DNA from: Neocallimastix lanati (nom. inval.)
Taxonomy: Eukaryota; Neocallimastigomycota; Neocallimastigomycetes; Neocallimastigales; Neocallimastigaceae
NCBI GenBank assembly: GCA_016946835.1
Contig: JACVTC010000026.1
Coordinates: 1,356,001-1,420,000 of the forward strand
Length of the DNA stretch: 64,000 bases
Direction of reading: 5' to 3'
Shown here piece by piece: positions 16,758-29,538 of the stretch (position 1 is the stretch's first letter; every line of letters starts with the position of its first letter). The notes under the pieces were generated by a model. That model made no database searches, had not been told where the DNA came from, and saw only the letters and a list, made by a program, of their open reading frames with translations. A program made the translations under genes and the position numbers.

Positions 16758-18684
16758 TGCATATATATATATGTATATATATATATGATGATTTAATTAC
16801 TAATGATAATATTTTTATTTGTTGAATTGAATATATAATGAAAGTAGTTCGTAGTCATATGTATTACAAAAGATTATTATAAAATTGTTAATTGTATTTT
16901 CATTATATTATATTTAATTCTTAAAAATTTTATTATAATTGTTTGATTTTATTTAATAATAATTATTTTATAAATATAATTTTTTATTAATACTCCATAA
17001 TATTTTATATATTTCTTCTATTTTTTTATTCTTTTAATTTAGTTTATTTTTTTTTGTTGTTATTATAAAACTATAAAAAAAAAAAAAAAAAAAAAGAACT
17101 TTAAAAGTTAGTTACACAAACTTAAATGTAATAAAATTATCTTAATATATGCAAATTTATTTTAAATGTAAATTTCTATCAGTATTGATTATCAGCATAA
17201 TAATTTAAATGTAACTATTGTTTTAAAATATTTATTATATTATTTAAATAAAAACATATCAATTTGTTTTTGATTTTTAATTCTAATATTTTAATTTAAT
17301 TGATTTTTAAATTTAGTATATTATTAAATAATAGAATTATTGGAAAGAAGCAATATATATTCATTTTCTTGGAATCTTTAAAAAGTAATAGTAACAATAT
17401 AGGCTCTATTATAATATTAATATCTATTATTGAAAAAAGAAAGATGTAAAGGAAATAATATATATAAATAGAACTGTATTAATGATATATATTTTTGGTA
17501 TTTTGGAAATGACTAACATTTGAAAGTTAAGATTAATAATTTAGTTAAAATAATAAAAATAATTATTACATTTGTACTATAATGTAATAGATATAAATGT
17601 GGCACACACAATTTATAATATATATTTATTATCTATTAATTTTATTTTTCCAAAACAATTAATAAATAATAAATAACTTTTAATTTAAAATAGATATTTC
17701 TTTATTATTATTTAAATTCAAAATATAAATAATATAAATAGTTCTGAACATTCTATATTAAAATATTTAATATTAATATATTAGAAGTAATTAATTTTAT
17801 GTTTATAATTACACAAATTATTATGTTTTATATATATATATATTTTTTTTTGTTTAACATAATTTTTTAATTTATAAAGTTAGGTTAAAAATAATAAAGG
17901 AAAGGAAGATTACTTCTGGGGAAAAAAAAAGTAATAATAATATTAAAAAAAAGGAACAAAAAAAAAAAAAAAAAAGAAAAAAAAGAAGGAATTTATTAAA
18001 TATTTTTTTACTAATTAGTATTTATATATATTAATAAAAATAATAAACATTTGAATATTTAGAATATTATTCAATAAATTTAATTCTTTTTCCTTTCTAC
18101 TTAAGAATCAAGTAATAGTAAATAAATAAATAAATAAATAAAATGTAACTATATACTATTTGTATTAATAATTAAATCATATTATTTTTAAAGGATATTT
18201 AATTAAAATTAATAAGAATGTAACATATTATATAAAACTTTTTTCTTATATTATTATTTTTTTATTTTAATTAATTTAATTTATAGTCTTTGCATATTTA
18301 TATATAATATAATAAAATCAATTGAAGAAATTTTCAATAATGTTTTTGTATAAATTCTAAAATTTATCTTCATATATATTTTATAATCAATTAAATCGAT
18401 ATAATATTAATAATCAAATTATTAAAGAATAGAATATATTTAATTTGAAATTTCATTAATTTTAATTAATATATAATATAATTTGATTAATGATTAAATG
18501 TATTAATAATCGAATTAATAAAAAGTAAAGAATATTTTGTTTACAATATTGTAATTAATGCTGATTAATATATAAAATTTGGTTAATATTTAAAATATAA
18601 TTTCATTTATTAAATTAAAACTTACAAAATAAAATCTAATTTAAATTTGTAATAAGGTGATTTAATAATCAAAAAATTAAATTT
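16758..18684. other. AT-rich intergenic stretch
   Basis: No coding exon or RNA gene is recognisable. It contains homopolymer runs (for example A20 at about 17076) and ends as the upstream region of the F-box gene. Confidence 0.65.
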
Positions 18685-20251
18685 ATGAAAATGGCTGTGA
18701 ATGAAAATAAATCATATAATGAAAATGCAGTTTCAACTTTGAAAACATTGTCTATTTGTTTAAAAGGTATGCTTTCAATTATTCCAAAAAATAGAACTCC
18801 TGAGTTAACTCAAGCAATATCTGTTTGTCGCAAACAAATTAATAATTCTCTAAGAGTAAAATATACAAATAAACCTAAAAAAGCAATTCAACCTTTTAAC
18901 GGTTACAATAACCACAATAATAATAATAATAATTATAATAATGATATAATAAAGAAAAAGCAATCTTCATTACTGACTGCGGCATTATTAGCTGCATCGA
19001 AGGAAAATACAAATTTGTTAAAAAAAACAACCGAAGAAAGTAATTTAAACAATGAAAGTAAAATTATTTCCATATCAATTCCTTCTAATTCTTTACGTCT
19101 AGGACAGGATTTTTCAATTGAAAAAAATAAAAATAAAAATAATGATAATGATAATAACAATAGTAACAATCTAAATATTCTTTCTTCCTCAAATTCTTCA
19201 ATTTCTATTCCAATTGAAATTTCTAATAATTCAATTAGTTTACCAAAAAATTCTTTTAAAAATAAAGGTTTTTTTTCAAGTAAAAAAGAACCTTATCTTT
19301 GTACATGCTCAAATGATGAAAAAAAATATATAAAACAAAAATTAAAGTCACTAGAATCTTCAAATATTGAAATAGAAACAAAAAAAATGCATAATGATAA
19401 AACCTCTGATTCAAATTCAAAATTTAATACTAGATCTAAATCAGAACCGAGAGTTGAAACGGAAGTAGAACAAACATTGAATAATAATTCAACAAAAATT
19501 AAGAAAAGTCATTCATTTGTTCCATTCTTTTCAATTTCAAGTTATTTATCTTCAAATTCTAAAAATTCAAAAGAAAAAAATAAAATAACAGAAAAGGAAA
19601 AATTAGATGATAATAAAGATGATTCAAATAAAACTAATAATACTAATAATAACTCTGATGATAATGATGAAAATGATAATAATGATAATAATAATGAAAG
19701 TTTATTTCCTTCTAAATATTTTATCTCTATACCAAATAGAAAAGGTAAAATAGAAATTCCTCATTCTCTTCCAGATCTAGTACTCGATAAGCCTACAACA
19801 TCAACTTCAAATTCATTTACATTATCTTCCTTAAATCCTTCTTCTACATCAAAATTTATACCAATTTCATCAAGTAAACTTTATACAGGATCTATAATTG
19901 AAGATACCAATATAAACTTAACTGAACATTATGAAGGTAAAAGTAAAAAACCTGATATACCAAAAGTTCCTATAATGAAATATTCTCTATCTTCACAGGA
20001 AAGTCTAAAATTTAATGAACATTTATATAATCATCAAAATGAAGAAAATAATAATATTTTTAACGATGAAGAATCTGAATTAATTAAACCAACAATTTGC
20101 GAATATTGTGGTGGTATAATAAAATATCCAAAACAATCGTTGATAAATGATGATCAATCATTAAATATTGATGATAATGAAAAAGATATAACTGTTATTA
20201 AATCAAATAATAAAGGTATTATATATATCATTTTATATTATTTATAATTTA

Positions 20252-20282
<31 letters not shown>

Positions 20283-22291
20283 TATTTTATTATTATTTTA
20301 TTTATTTATATTATTTATTTATTTATTTTTATTTTTATTTTTATTTTTATTTTTTTTTTTTATTAAAATACTTAATTCATTTTGATAGATAACGTAAATA
20401 ATAAATATAATCAGAATGAAAAAAATGAAAATATTGAAAATAAAGATAAAAATAATGAAAAATCACTAAATTCTTTAGTTAAAAAAAAAGAAGATATGAA
20501 AATTAATATTGATAAAAGTAAACCTCATATAAATGATATATCTCCAGTAAATAATCAAAATATCTTAAATATTAATCATATCACTTCAATTCTTTCAGAA
20601 TCAACAGTATTAACCGTTTCTGATGCTAATGATGAAAATTTTTTAGATTTAGTCATTATAACGGCATCTCAAAAGAATGGTTTATTTTCTAAATTACCTG
20701 TAGAGTTAATTATTTATATATTTTCATTCTTCAGAAGTCAAAGTGATTTACTTTCATTAACTCTTGTTAATCGAGCTATTGGTGCATGTGCTAAAACACT
20801 TTTATGTGGATTACCAAGACTTCCAGATAATGATCATATGAAAAAATTTTTCAAGGTAGCTGTTCCTAGTAATCGTTCATTATTAAACTGTGTTCGATCG
20901 TTACAATTACCTGATATCAAGCAAGATATTTTGCCTAAAGATTTTTCTTCTATATATCCTCCTCTTCTTAGCAATTTACAACATATTAGTTTTTATATTA
21001 ATGAAGATAAGCAAGATACTTTTAATGAAAGTTTCTTTTTAACCATGTTTAAAGAATTTCATCAATTAAGATCTGTTTGTTTAGCTAATCGTTCCAGATC
21101 AGTAACAGATGCATGTATAAAGGAATTAATTAGAAATAATCCATTTTTAAATGTTCTTGATTTAGAAAATATTGATCAATTAAGTGATGAAGCTTTCATA
21201 GGTTTATCAGAACATTATCAACTTCAAGTTTTAAGTTTAGGTAATTGTACAAAAATTACAGATAAAACTCTTTTTAATCTTTCCTCGTCACCAGATATAC
21301 TTTATCTTTCCGTTGATAATTGTTGGAGAGTTAACGATGAAGGCATAAAAAGGTAGATCATTTAATAATTACATGTAATATTATATATATATATTTAATT
21401 TAGCAAATTAATTATTTGTTCTATATATATAAATCTTATTTAAATTTATTTTTATTAATATTTTAAATTTTAAATTAAATAAAATTAATAGATTTGCAGA
21501 AACACATAGTTTGGTAAAAGTATTTAGAGCATATGGGTAAATATAATAAAAATTAATAAATATATTAATTTTTAAGTATAATAAACATAATAATATTTTA
21601 AAAACCATTTTAATATAATTATTTATTTATTTATTTATTCAATAAAATCAATAAAATCAATAAAATCACATATTGATATTAATATTTATTTGTAATTATT
21701 AATTTTTATAGGTGTGCCAATTTAACTGATACTTCAGTATCTGAATTAGGAAAATACTGTAAAAATTTAGAAGTTATTGATATAGGTGGAACATTAATTA
21801 CAGATGTTGCTATTATAAGTCTTGCTGAAGGATGTCCAAATTTGGTTATGCTTCAAATTGATGAAAATGGAGATCTTACGAATAAAAGTATTGCAGTTAT
21901 TGGTGCTTCTTGTAAAAAATTAGAATCTATTTATCTTCCAGATCAAATCACGGATGATGGTGTAATTCCAATTGCACAAAATTGTAAAGAATTACAAGAA
22001 ATTACGTTGGATTGTTTATCAATTACAGATTATACCTTGGAAGCGTTAGCTCAATGTTCAGAGTTAGAATGTATTTCTATTAGAGGATGCACTGATATAA
22101 CTGAAAAGGGTATTGAATATCTTACTAAACATTGCAAACTTTTGTATAAAATTTATATGGATGATGAAACTAATTTAAATGAAAAAAAATTATCTAAACG
22201 ATACATCACTCGTAAAAGTCCACAAGATTTTGTTGGTTGTCGTTGCTCTTGTAAAGAATTCCCTAACTTCATTGTTGAACATGAACCATAA
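18685..22291 (+). CDS. F-box and leucine-rich-repeat protein, 4 exons
   Basis: Exons 18685-20215, 20389-21352, 21492-21536 and 21712-22291 give 1039 residues with matching phases. Residues 1-600 are mainly Asn/Ser/Lys-rich and disordered, apart from a short helical start (AVSTLKTLSICLKGMLSI) and a lone CEYCG. The F-box is at about 608-650 (FSKLPVELIIYIFSFF). About ten AMN1-type leucine-rich repeats follow at about 736-1006 (for example CTKITDKTLFNL and GCTDITEKGIEYL). F-box proteins bind Skp1 and select targets for SCF ubiquitin ligases; the LRRs would bind the target. The tail contains GCRCSCKEF. Exon 3 is only 45 bases but completes one LRR exactly, supporting the model. The substrate is unknown. 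Confidence 0.88.
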
Positions 22292-22951
22292 AATATTTAA
22301 CTGAATATAAATTTCATTTAATTATCTACGATCATTTTAATTATTATCACATTATTTTTATTTTATTTTCATAGATAATAGATTAATATATAATATAGGT
22401 AATAAATAACAAAATCTACAAATATATATATATATATATATCGAAACTTAAAAAAATAAAAATAAAAAATAATTCATATAAATATATATTATTGATATAC
22501 ATTTCATCATTTTGATTTTAATACTACTAATTTTTAATTAAATAAAATTATCATCTAATAATAAATAAATAAATAAATAAATAAATAAAAGATAAAATAA
22601 TAAATTATATATTAATTTTGTTCATTTTCAATTAAACTTAAAAAATAAAAATAAAGAGTAAATTGATAACATTTTTTATAATAATAATAATAATAAATAT
22701 TTTAAATATTTGTTTTATTTTTCTTGAAATTTATTGTTTTTGTTTTTAAAGTTTTTTTTTTTTTTTTTTTGAATTATTATTACTATTTTTGCAATTTTTC
22801 TTTTGATTTTTTAAATATATATTAATATATTATACATTAAATATGAATTGAAGCTATGTTTTAACATATTGATTATTTAGAATAAATAAATTTAAAGAAT
22901 TCTAATTGTTAATTTGTATTGAATTTAACATTTAAAATTTAATCAGATTTT
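22292..22951. other. AT-rich intergenic stretch between converging genes
   Basis: It contains AAAT and TATA microsatellites and T runs, and no coding sequence. The F-box gene and the SPC1 gene end towards each other here. Confidence 0.65.
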
Positions 22952-23701
22952 TCATTTTTCTTTTTTTTCTTTCTTTTCATCAGCATTTTTTACTGGAAGG
23001 AATTTTATTGGATTCTTCGAATAGAACGGCCATGGTGGTAGAATAACCTTTTTACATTAAAATTTAACATTTCAATTTTTTTGATAAAAAAAATACATAT
23101 AATTATATAATCAAATTTGTTTAATTAATTATGAGAAGTATATAATTAATATAATTAATAAATAACATTACAATTGAAATTTATAATCAATAAAAATATT
23201 TATATTTAATTATTAAAATGAAAAATGATAAAAATTAATTTTTTAAAAAATTACCAAAGCTGTAACAATAATTCCCGCTAACATAATATAACAACTTATT
23301 TTAACAGATTGCATAATAAAGCCAACAATAAATGAAACAATCTATTCATATAAATATTTTTTTTACAATTTTTTTTTATAAAATATATATTATATTAATA
23401 AAATGGAAATTTCGTTTGAAAAAAAAAAAAAAAAAAAATAAATAAATAAATAAATAATAGATATAAATATAAAATTATTTATATAATACATACACCAAAT
23501 GCAATAAGAATTATTTGCATTAAATTTTCAGTTAATTGTTGTCCTTTGAAATCCTTTTTTAATTATACATATATATAATAAAATTAAGTTTATATTTATT
23601 ATTATTTATTACATTTTAATTAAAGGTATCATTCATTTTTTAAATTAAAATATTAAATTCAAAGTTAAATTTCTTACAATATCATCCTTTATTAAAACCA
23701 T
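22952..23701 (-). CDS. SPC1: Signal peptidase complex subunit SPC1/SPCS1, 4 exons
   Basis: Exons 23701-23678, 23553-23494, 23341-23255 and 23047-22952 (minus strand) give 88 residues with every intron in phase 0. The first exon codes only eight residues (MVLIKDDI). The protein then shows DFKGQQLTENLMQ, a first membrane span (IILIAFGIVSFIVGFIMQS), a second (SCYIMLAGIIVTALVIL), the family signature PPWPFYSKNPIKFLPV, and a Lys/Glu-rich cytosolic tail. SPC1 is a small two-span subunit of the ER signal peptidase that shapes substrate choice. Length and topology fit the family. The donor GTATGT after exon 2 supports the model. Confidence 0.92.
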
Positions 23702-24342
23702 TTTATTTAAATATAAATTTTTATATATATATATACTATTCTTTATTTGTATTTTTATTTTTACTTTATTTTTTTCTTAAGAAAAAAAAAAAAATAAAAA
23801 TAAAAAAAAAAACTAATTTAATGCTTTTATAAAATAACTATATTTCTAGAATTTTTTATTAATAAAATTTTATAAATTATTAAATCTTTTTTTTATAAAA
23901 AAAAATTATATTTCTACTATATAATTTAATAATATTCAAGATTATATGGAAATATTTGATTGGAAATAGATTAATATAAATCTTCAAGCACCTTATACCG
24001 AACTTAATGTAAATAAGTAAAGTTAATAATATAATTAAATAAATGAATAAAAAAATTAATAAATAAAAAAAAATAATAAATTATAATAAATAATAAATAG
24101 TTAATAATAAATAATTAATAAATAAATAATAAAATAGTTGATAATAATATCAATAAATAATTAATAATAAATAATTAATAATAAATAATTAATAATAAAT
24201 AATTAATAATAAATAATTAATAATAAATAATTAATAAATAAATAATAAATAGTTGTTAATAATATCAATAAATAAATGAATAGACAAATTAATAAAAAGT
24301 AAATAATAAATAATAAATATCTTAAAGTGTATCTTTCTAGTA

Positions 24343-24768
24343 TTTATCCTGGTTTACTACTCGGGACTAACCTACATAAGGATTCTGAATCGACCCCATA
24401 ACTACTTCCTGAATTTATATGAGGCGATTTTTATCCTCTCAAGGTGTTTTTCCTTATAAATAAAGTTAGTACTCGCTCGCCATGGTAAGTATTCTGTTAG
24501 ATTATATAACTATAGTACAGAGAGCATTTGATCTGTGATTTGTGAGAGAGAATTAATGTAGTTGTTCCTCCTTCGATGATGGTTCTATAGACCACTGAAA
24601 AGAAACCCATTATATAAAACGGAGTATAGGGAATGTCTTTCATATTAACTATCCTTGAGAGAGATCATGGTCGACGCCGAAAAGGTATAGCGAAGAATCC
24701 AATGAGATACATCTAAGGGAGAGAATGGAGGTCCTATTCTCCTCCCCTCTCTTTAATCCCAGTTTAAA
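24343..24768 (+). repeat. Unclassified dispersed repeat, copy 1
   Basis: This GC-richer block aligns, with gaps, to the reverse complement of 34938-35305. Shared anchors include TTAATGTAGTTGTTC, CAGAGAGCATTTG, AAGAATCCAATGAGA and a 3' end of the form TTAATCCYRGTYT. It has no open frame of note. Copy 1 carries about 50 extra bases at its 5' end. An A-rich 3' flank in both copies would suit a retroposed short element, but no Pol III boxes are convincing. Confidence 0.8.
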
Positions 24769-24846
24769 TAGAAAATAATCAATTATGAATAATATATAAA
24801 TACTAAAAATAAATAAATAAATAAAATAATATCAGATATAAAATTG

Positions 24847-24887
24847 ATAATATATCTTCATTTATATTATAAATGAAGATATATTAT
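24847..24887. repeat. Perfect palindrome, 20-base arms, 1-base spacer
   Basis: Arms 24847-24866 and 24868-24887 are exact reverse complements around T24867. The core of each arm contains ATCTTCATTTATA or its complement. It lies just after the dispersed repeat and could extrude as a hairpin. Confidence 0.9.
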
Positions 24888-25661
24888 ACCTTTAATGTAA
24901 ATGTATACATTTCTTTAATTATTGTAATTTAATCAATCAATTCTAATTTAATACTAACTATGGTAATTTAATTAACAACTAGTAAAAAGTCACAAATTAA
25001 TATATTAAATGAAAATAATTATAATTAATAATAATATACAATAAATTAAATAATAACATAAATTATGTTAATATATTAAAAAAGAAAACATTCTTATTAG
25101 GATTTAAAATTCTAAATGAATTAATATATTTCAATTTTAAATTATTAGACTTTTGAAGATAATGAAATTCTATAAGCATTTCACATAAATATTTTTGAAC
25201 ACAAATAAATATTATATATTTCACATGATTTATATATATTAGTATATTAATGATTGGTTAAAAATATGTGTATATTATTAAATTTTTATAATAAATAAAG
25301 TTTCTTTCAATATTATATTATTTATTAAAAATAAGATTTAATTTTTTTTAAAATGATTTATTAATCTTTTTTTATTTTGAATTTTTAATATTAAATATTA
25401 AATATTAAATATTAAATATTAAAATTTATTAAATTACATTTATTCCTTTGTTTCTTAGTATTTAATATAGAAAAAACATTTTCTTTTTTTCGTTTTTTTT
25501 TTTTTTTATAATTTTTAATCAAAATATACCTAAACAATTAACCAAATTTATTTTTTGAATTGATTATTTGTTGTAAAAACAAATTATAATTAAATTTAAA
25601 GAAAATTCAATTTACTAAAATTTAAATAATAGTTTAGTTATTGTTAAAAACGATACTAATA

Positions 25662-25705
<44 letters not shown>

Positions 25706-26177
25706 CATAGTTAAAGCTAGTTTTTTTAAAAATACTATTGTATATAGTTTATTTATAATATTCTCATTTTTTGAAATTATAAATTGAAAATTTCACAAAA
25801 AAAATTTTTTATTAAAAAAAAAAAATAAAATAAAATTAAACATTTTGAAAAATATAATTAATTTATGAATAATTATTTATATAAAATTTTGATTATCAAA
25901 ATATTTATAAATTTTATCAATAATGATAGAGGTATTTCAATAAAATTTGAAAATAGATATAGATAATTTTATTATAAAAATAGTTTATTTTTACAATATT
26001 AAAATATTTATTAGTATTCAATTAAAAATAATTAACTAATTTATAAATAGAAAGAAGGAAAAAAAAAAATAGAAAATAAACAAAATCTTTTTTAAAATTA
26101 AAAAAAAAAAAGGAGGTATTTAATAATCTTTATAAAGATAACCAATATTGTTTAAATGAAGTAAAATAATAATTAAT

Positions 26178-29100
26178 ATGTTATCATTAGATATAAATAA
26201 TGTTAAGAAAGACTATGAAGATAAAAAAGAATTTCAAAATATTGCAAAAGCAATAAAAAAATCAAAAAAATGTATTATTGTAACAGGAGCTGGAATCTCT
26301 GTTTCAGGGGGAATACCTGTAGGATATGAATTTTATTATAATAGTATATAAAAATTTTAACAACCTTTAAAATAATTTTAAATATTTTGATATTTTAGTG
26401 AATCTTTTTATTTTTTTATTTTATTTTTCTTTCTTTCTTTCTTTTATATAATACTTGCTTACAAATAATTTATTTTACTTACAAATAATCTATTATTTTA
26501 ATAATTGATGAAAATTTTATCAATTAAAAAATTATAATTGAATTTTATTTAAAAAAAAAAAAGGATTTTAGATCTTCAGACGGTTTGTATAATTTAGTGA
26601 AAAATAAATTTCCTCAAGCAGTTGTTAAAGGAAAAGATTTGTTTGATGCATCTTTATTTAGAGATCCAATAACAACAAAAGTTTTTTATACATTTATGGG
26701 TGAATTAAAAGAGATATTGAATAAAGCAAAAATTACACCAACACATTATTTTGTTAAAGATCTGGATAATCAAGGAAAACTACTACGTTGTTATACCCAA
26801 AATATTGATAGTTTAGAACGAAGACTTCAATTATCCACCGATATTAATGATAAAAAAAATGTAAAAATTGTTCAACTACATGGTGATATGGATCGTGTTG
26901 TCTGTACTTTATGTCAAAAAACTTTTGAATTCACTAATGATCATAAAGCTGTATTTAAAGAAGGGAATTCAATTCCATGTCCTTCTTGTCAATCTAAAAG
27001 TAATATTCGTGAAATGACAGGAAAAAGAGCAATATCTGTTGGTTCTTTAAGACCTAACATTGTACTATATAATGAGCATCATGTCAATGGTATTTTTTTT
27101 TATTAATAATTCAATTATTTATAATTAATATATATATATAAATAATTTATAAAAATAATATTGAATTAAATATCTTTATTAAGGAAAAATAAATAAAAAT
27201 AACTAAAAGTAGAAGTTGGATAATGAAATTTACTAATTCTATTTTTACATAATTTCGTTTCGTTATTATATATAAAATAAAATATAATAATAATATCAAT
27301 TATATATTCATTATTCATCTTTTCATATATCCTTATAAATACTAATTTAATTATATCTATTTATATTTATATAAAAGGTGATTTAATTAATGACTTTGTT
27401 AGTTATGATATATCAAAAAAACCTGATTTATTAATTGTTATTGGGACATCACTAAAGGTATATGGAATAAAGAATTTAGTTAAACGATTGGCACAAATAA
27501 TTCATTCTAGAAAAACAGGAAAAGTAATATTTATCAATAAAACTAAATTATGTTGTAAATCATGGGAAGAAGTTTTTGATTATGAAATTATATCAACTTC
27601 AGATGAAGCAGTAACACTGTTGAAAAAGGAAATAGAATATTTAAGTGAACAAGACGCTATTAAAAAAGAAATGGCCAGAAGAAAAGAAGAACTTAAAGAA
27701 GAATTAAAGACCAAGGGTATATATATTGTTATATTAAATTATATATATATTTATTTACAACTAATATTTTTCTTCTCAATTAATAATAAACTTAATTTAA
27801 TACATATCTAAATTTATAAATTAATATTTTTTATTTGTATATTAATATATAAATTTTTAATTTAATATTTAATATTTAATTTAATAATTTACATGAACAA
27901 AAATATTATAAGGAATTAAATATAATCCAAGAATACATAAATTTAATGAAATTAAGCCTGATCAAACCGTTCTTAAAATTGAAGATAAAACAGGAAATCT
28001 TATTATACATATACCCCATAAATCAATCAAAATTGAATCGGAAGATGAAGGTAATAGTAGTAGTGAAGATAAAATGAATATCGCTTCATCGCCTACACTT
28101 TCAGTTGCTTCAGTATTTTCTTCTTCATCGTCACTATCATCATTTACCGATATGACTGAATTTGAAAGTAATGATGAAGATCAAATTATTCTTGATAATA
28201 TTGATAATTCAAATATACAAGAAATATTGGCTAAAGGGGGAGAAGAAATAAGAATTAATGAAATGGAGAAAGAGAAAATAGTTGAATCGTTACCTTCATT
28301 TGATATATCTGAAGAACGTCTTGCTATGGAAAAGCTTACAGTTAAAGAACCATCAGAGATGGAGACTAATATTGAAGAGAAACCAAAAGTTCAACCATCA
28401 ACCAATAAATCAGATATGAAAGTTAATTATGAAGAGAAACAACAAATACGACAACCATCCAATGAATCAGATATAAAGCTTAATATTGAAAAGAAATCAC
28501 AAATGCACCAAACATCCGGTGAATCAGTCATGGAAGTAAATATTGAAGAGAAACCACAAATGTACCAATCATCCAATAAATCATATATGGAAGTTAATAT
28601 TGAGAAGAAACCTCAAATACAACGATCATCCAATGAATTGAATGTAGAAGTTAATGTTAAAGAGAAACCAGTACAGTCATCTAGTCAATCACAATTACCT
28701 GATGAATTGCAATCTTTTAATGAACCACAATCTTCTATTGAATCAAAAGAATCTCAAAAATCTCAAAAAGAAATTTTATCATTATCTTTAAAAGCAGAAA
28801 AACCCTCAATAGGAGAATCAGGAAATGAAATGAAAATTAAAATCAGTTGGAATAGAATAAAACCTAATTTAGATAAAAAGAAATCTGAAATAACTAAAAA
28901 AAATATTAAATCAATTAAATTAAAATTACGATCTTCTAAATCAGAGGAGAAAGAAAATAAAATTGATGTAAGATTTATGTTGATAAAGTTTATTTTATTT
29001 TTTTTTTTTTTTAATTATAAATAAAAATATTAATAATAATTATAATAAAGTATAAACTAATAATAATAACAATAATTTAATATTAATATAAATATATTTA

Positions 29101-29538
29101 TAATATTATAATATTATAATAAAATTAAAAATAAAAAATTAAAAGATTAAAGATTTGGAAAAACAAAATGAAATTGAAACATCAAATTTATTAAATTATA
29201 TTCCAATATCTTGTAGATTAAGATCAAGAACTAATAGTTCTGAATCGTTAGATGAAATAAATAAACCTTCAACAACCACTAAAAAAGTAATAACAACAAA
29301 AAAATCAACAAAATCAACCAAAAATACGAAAACTACAAAAAGTATCAATAATAGAAAAACTTCTACCACAAAAAAAAATTCAACAACTATACGTAATATA
29401 TTAAAAGTTAGTAAAAGAAATATTAAAACCATTTCAACAATACCTAAAAAGAATAATAAAGTAACAAGAAAGAGAGGTATTTTAGATGAAAAATCTGTCA
29501 ATAATTTACATATTGTTAAAAGAAAAAGAACAAAATAA
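26178..29538 (+). CDS. Sirtuin, NAD-dependent protein deacetylase (Hst3/Hst4-like), 5 exons
   Basis: Exons 26178-26318, 26564-27089, 27378-27716, 27913-28967 and 29146-29538 give 817 residues. Sir2 motifs are complete: GAGISVSGGIPDFRS (about 37-51), TQNID (125-129), catalytic His153 in LHGD, zinc ligands C161/C164 and C186/C189, GSLRPNIVLYNE, and GTSLKV (about 245). The order and wording (LLRCYTQNIDSLE; PDLLIVIGTSLKV; VIFINKT) resemble fungal Hst3/Hst4, which remove acetyl from histone H3 Lys56. The catalytic part ends near residue 330. The rest is disordered, with about six 19-20-residue repeats, then Lys/Thr-rich basic stretches that could bind DNA or act as nuclear signals. Subfamily assignment is from recognition, not phylogeny. 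Confidence 0.9.
28355..28690 (+). repeat. In-frame tandem repeat in the sirtuin tail
   Basis: About six imperfect units of 19-20 codons have the pattern MEVNIEEKPQxxxSSNxS. Units differ at several positions each, so the repeat is old or selected only loosely. It lies in exon 4 outside the catalytic domain. Confidence 0.85.

Larger units (their letters stand above)
23702..26177. other. Intergenic stretch with a dispersed repeat and a palindrome
   Basis: Between the divergent SPC1 and sirtuin genes. Outside the repeat at 24343-24768 and the palindrome at 24847-24887 it is AT-rich, with TAATAAATAAT-type runs (24060-24320), TAAATAT repeats (25380-25430) and an A run at 25669-25704. No coding exon is seen. 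Confidence 0.65.

Noticed and set aside
24385-24400. GAATCGACC as a B box in the dispersed repeat
   Set aside because: It does not fit the B-box consensus without an insertion.
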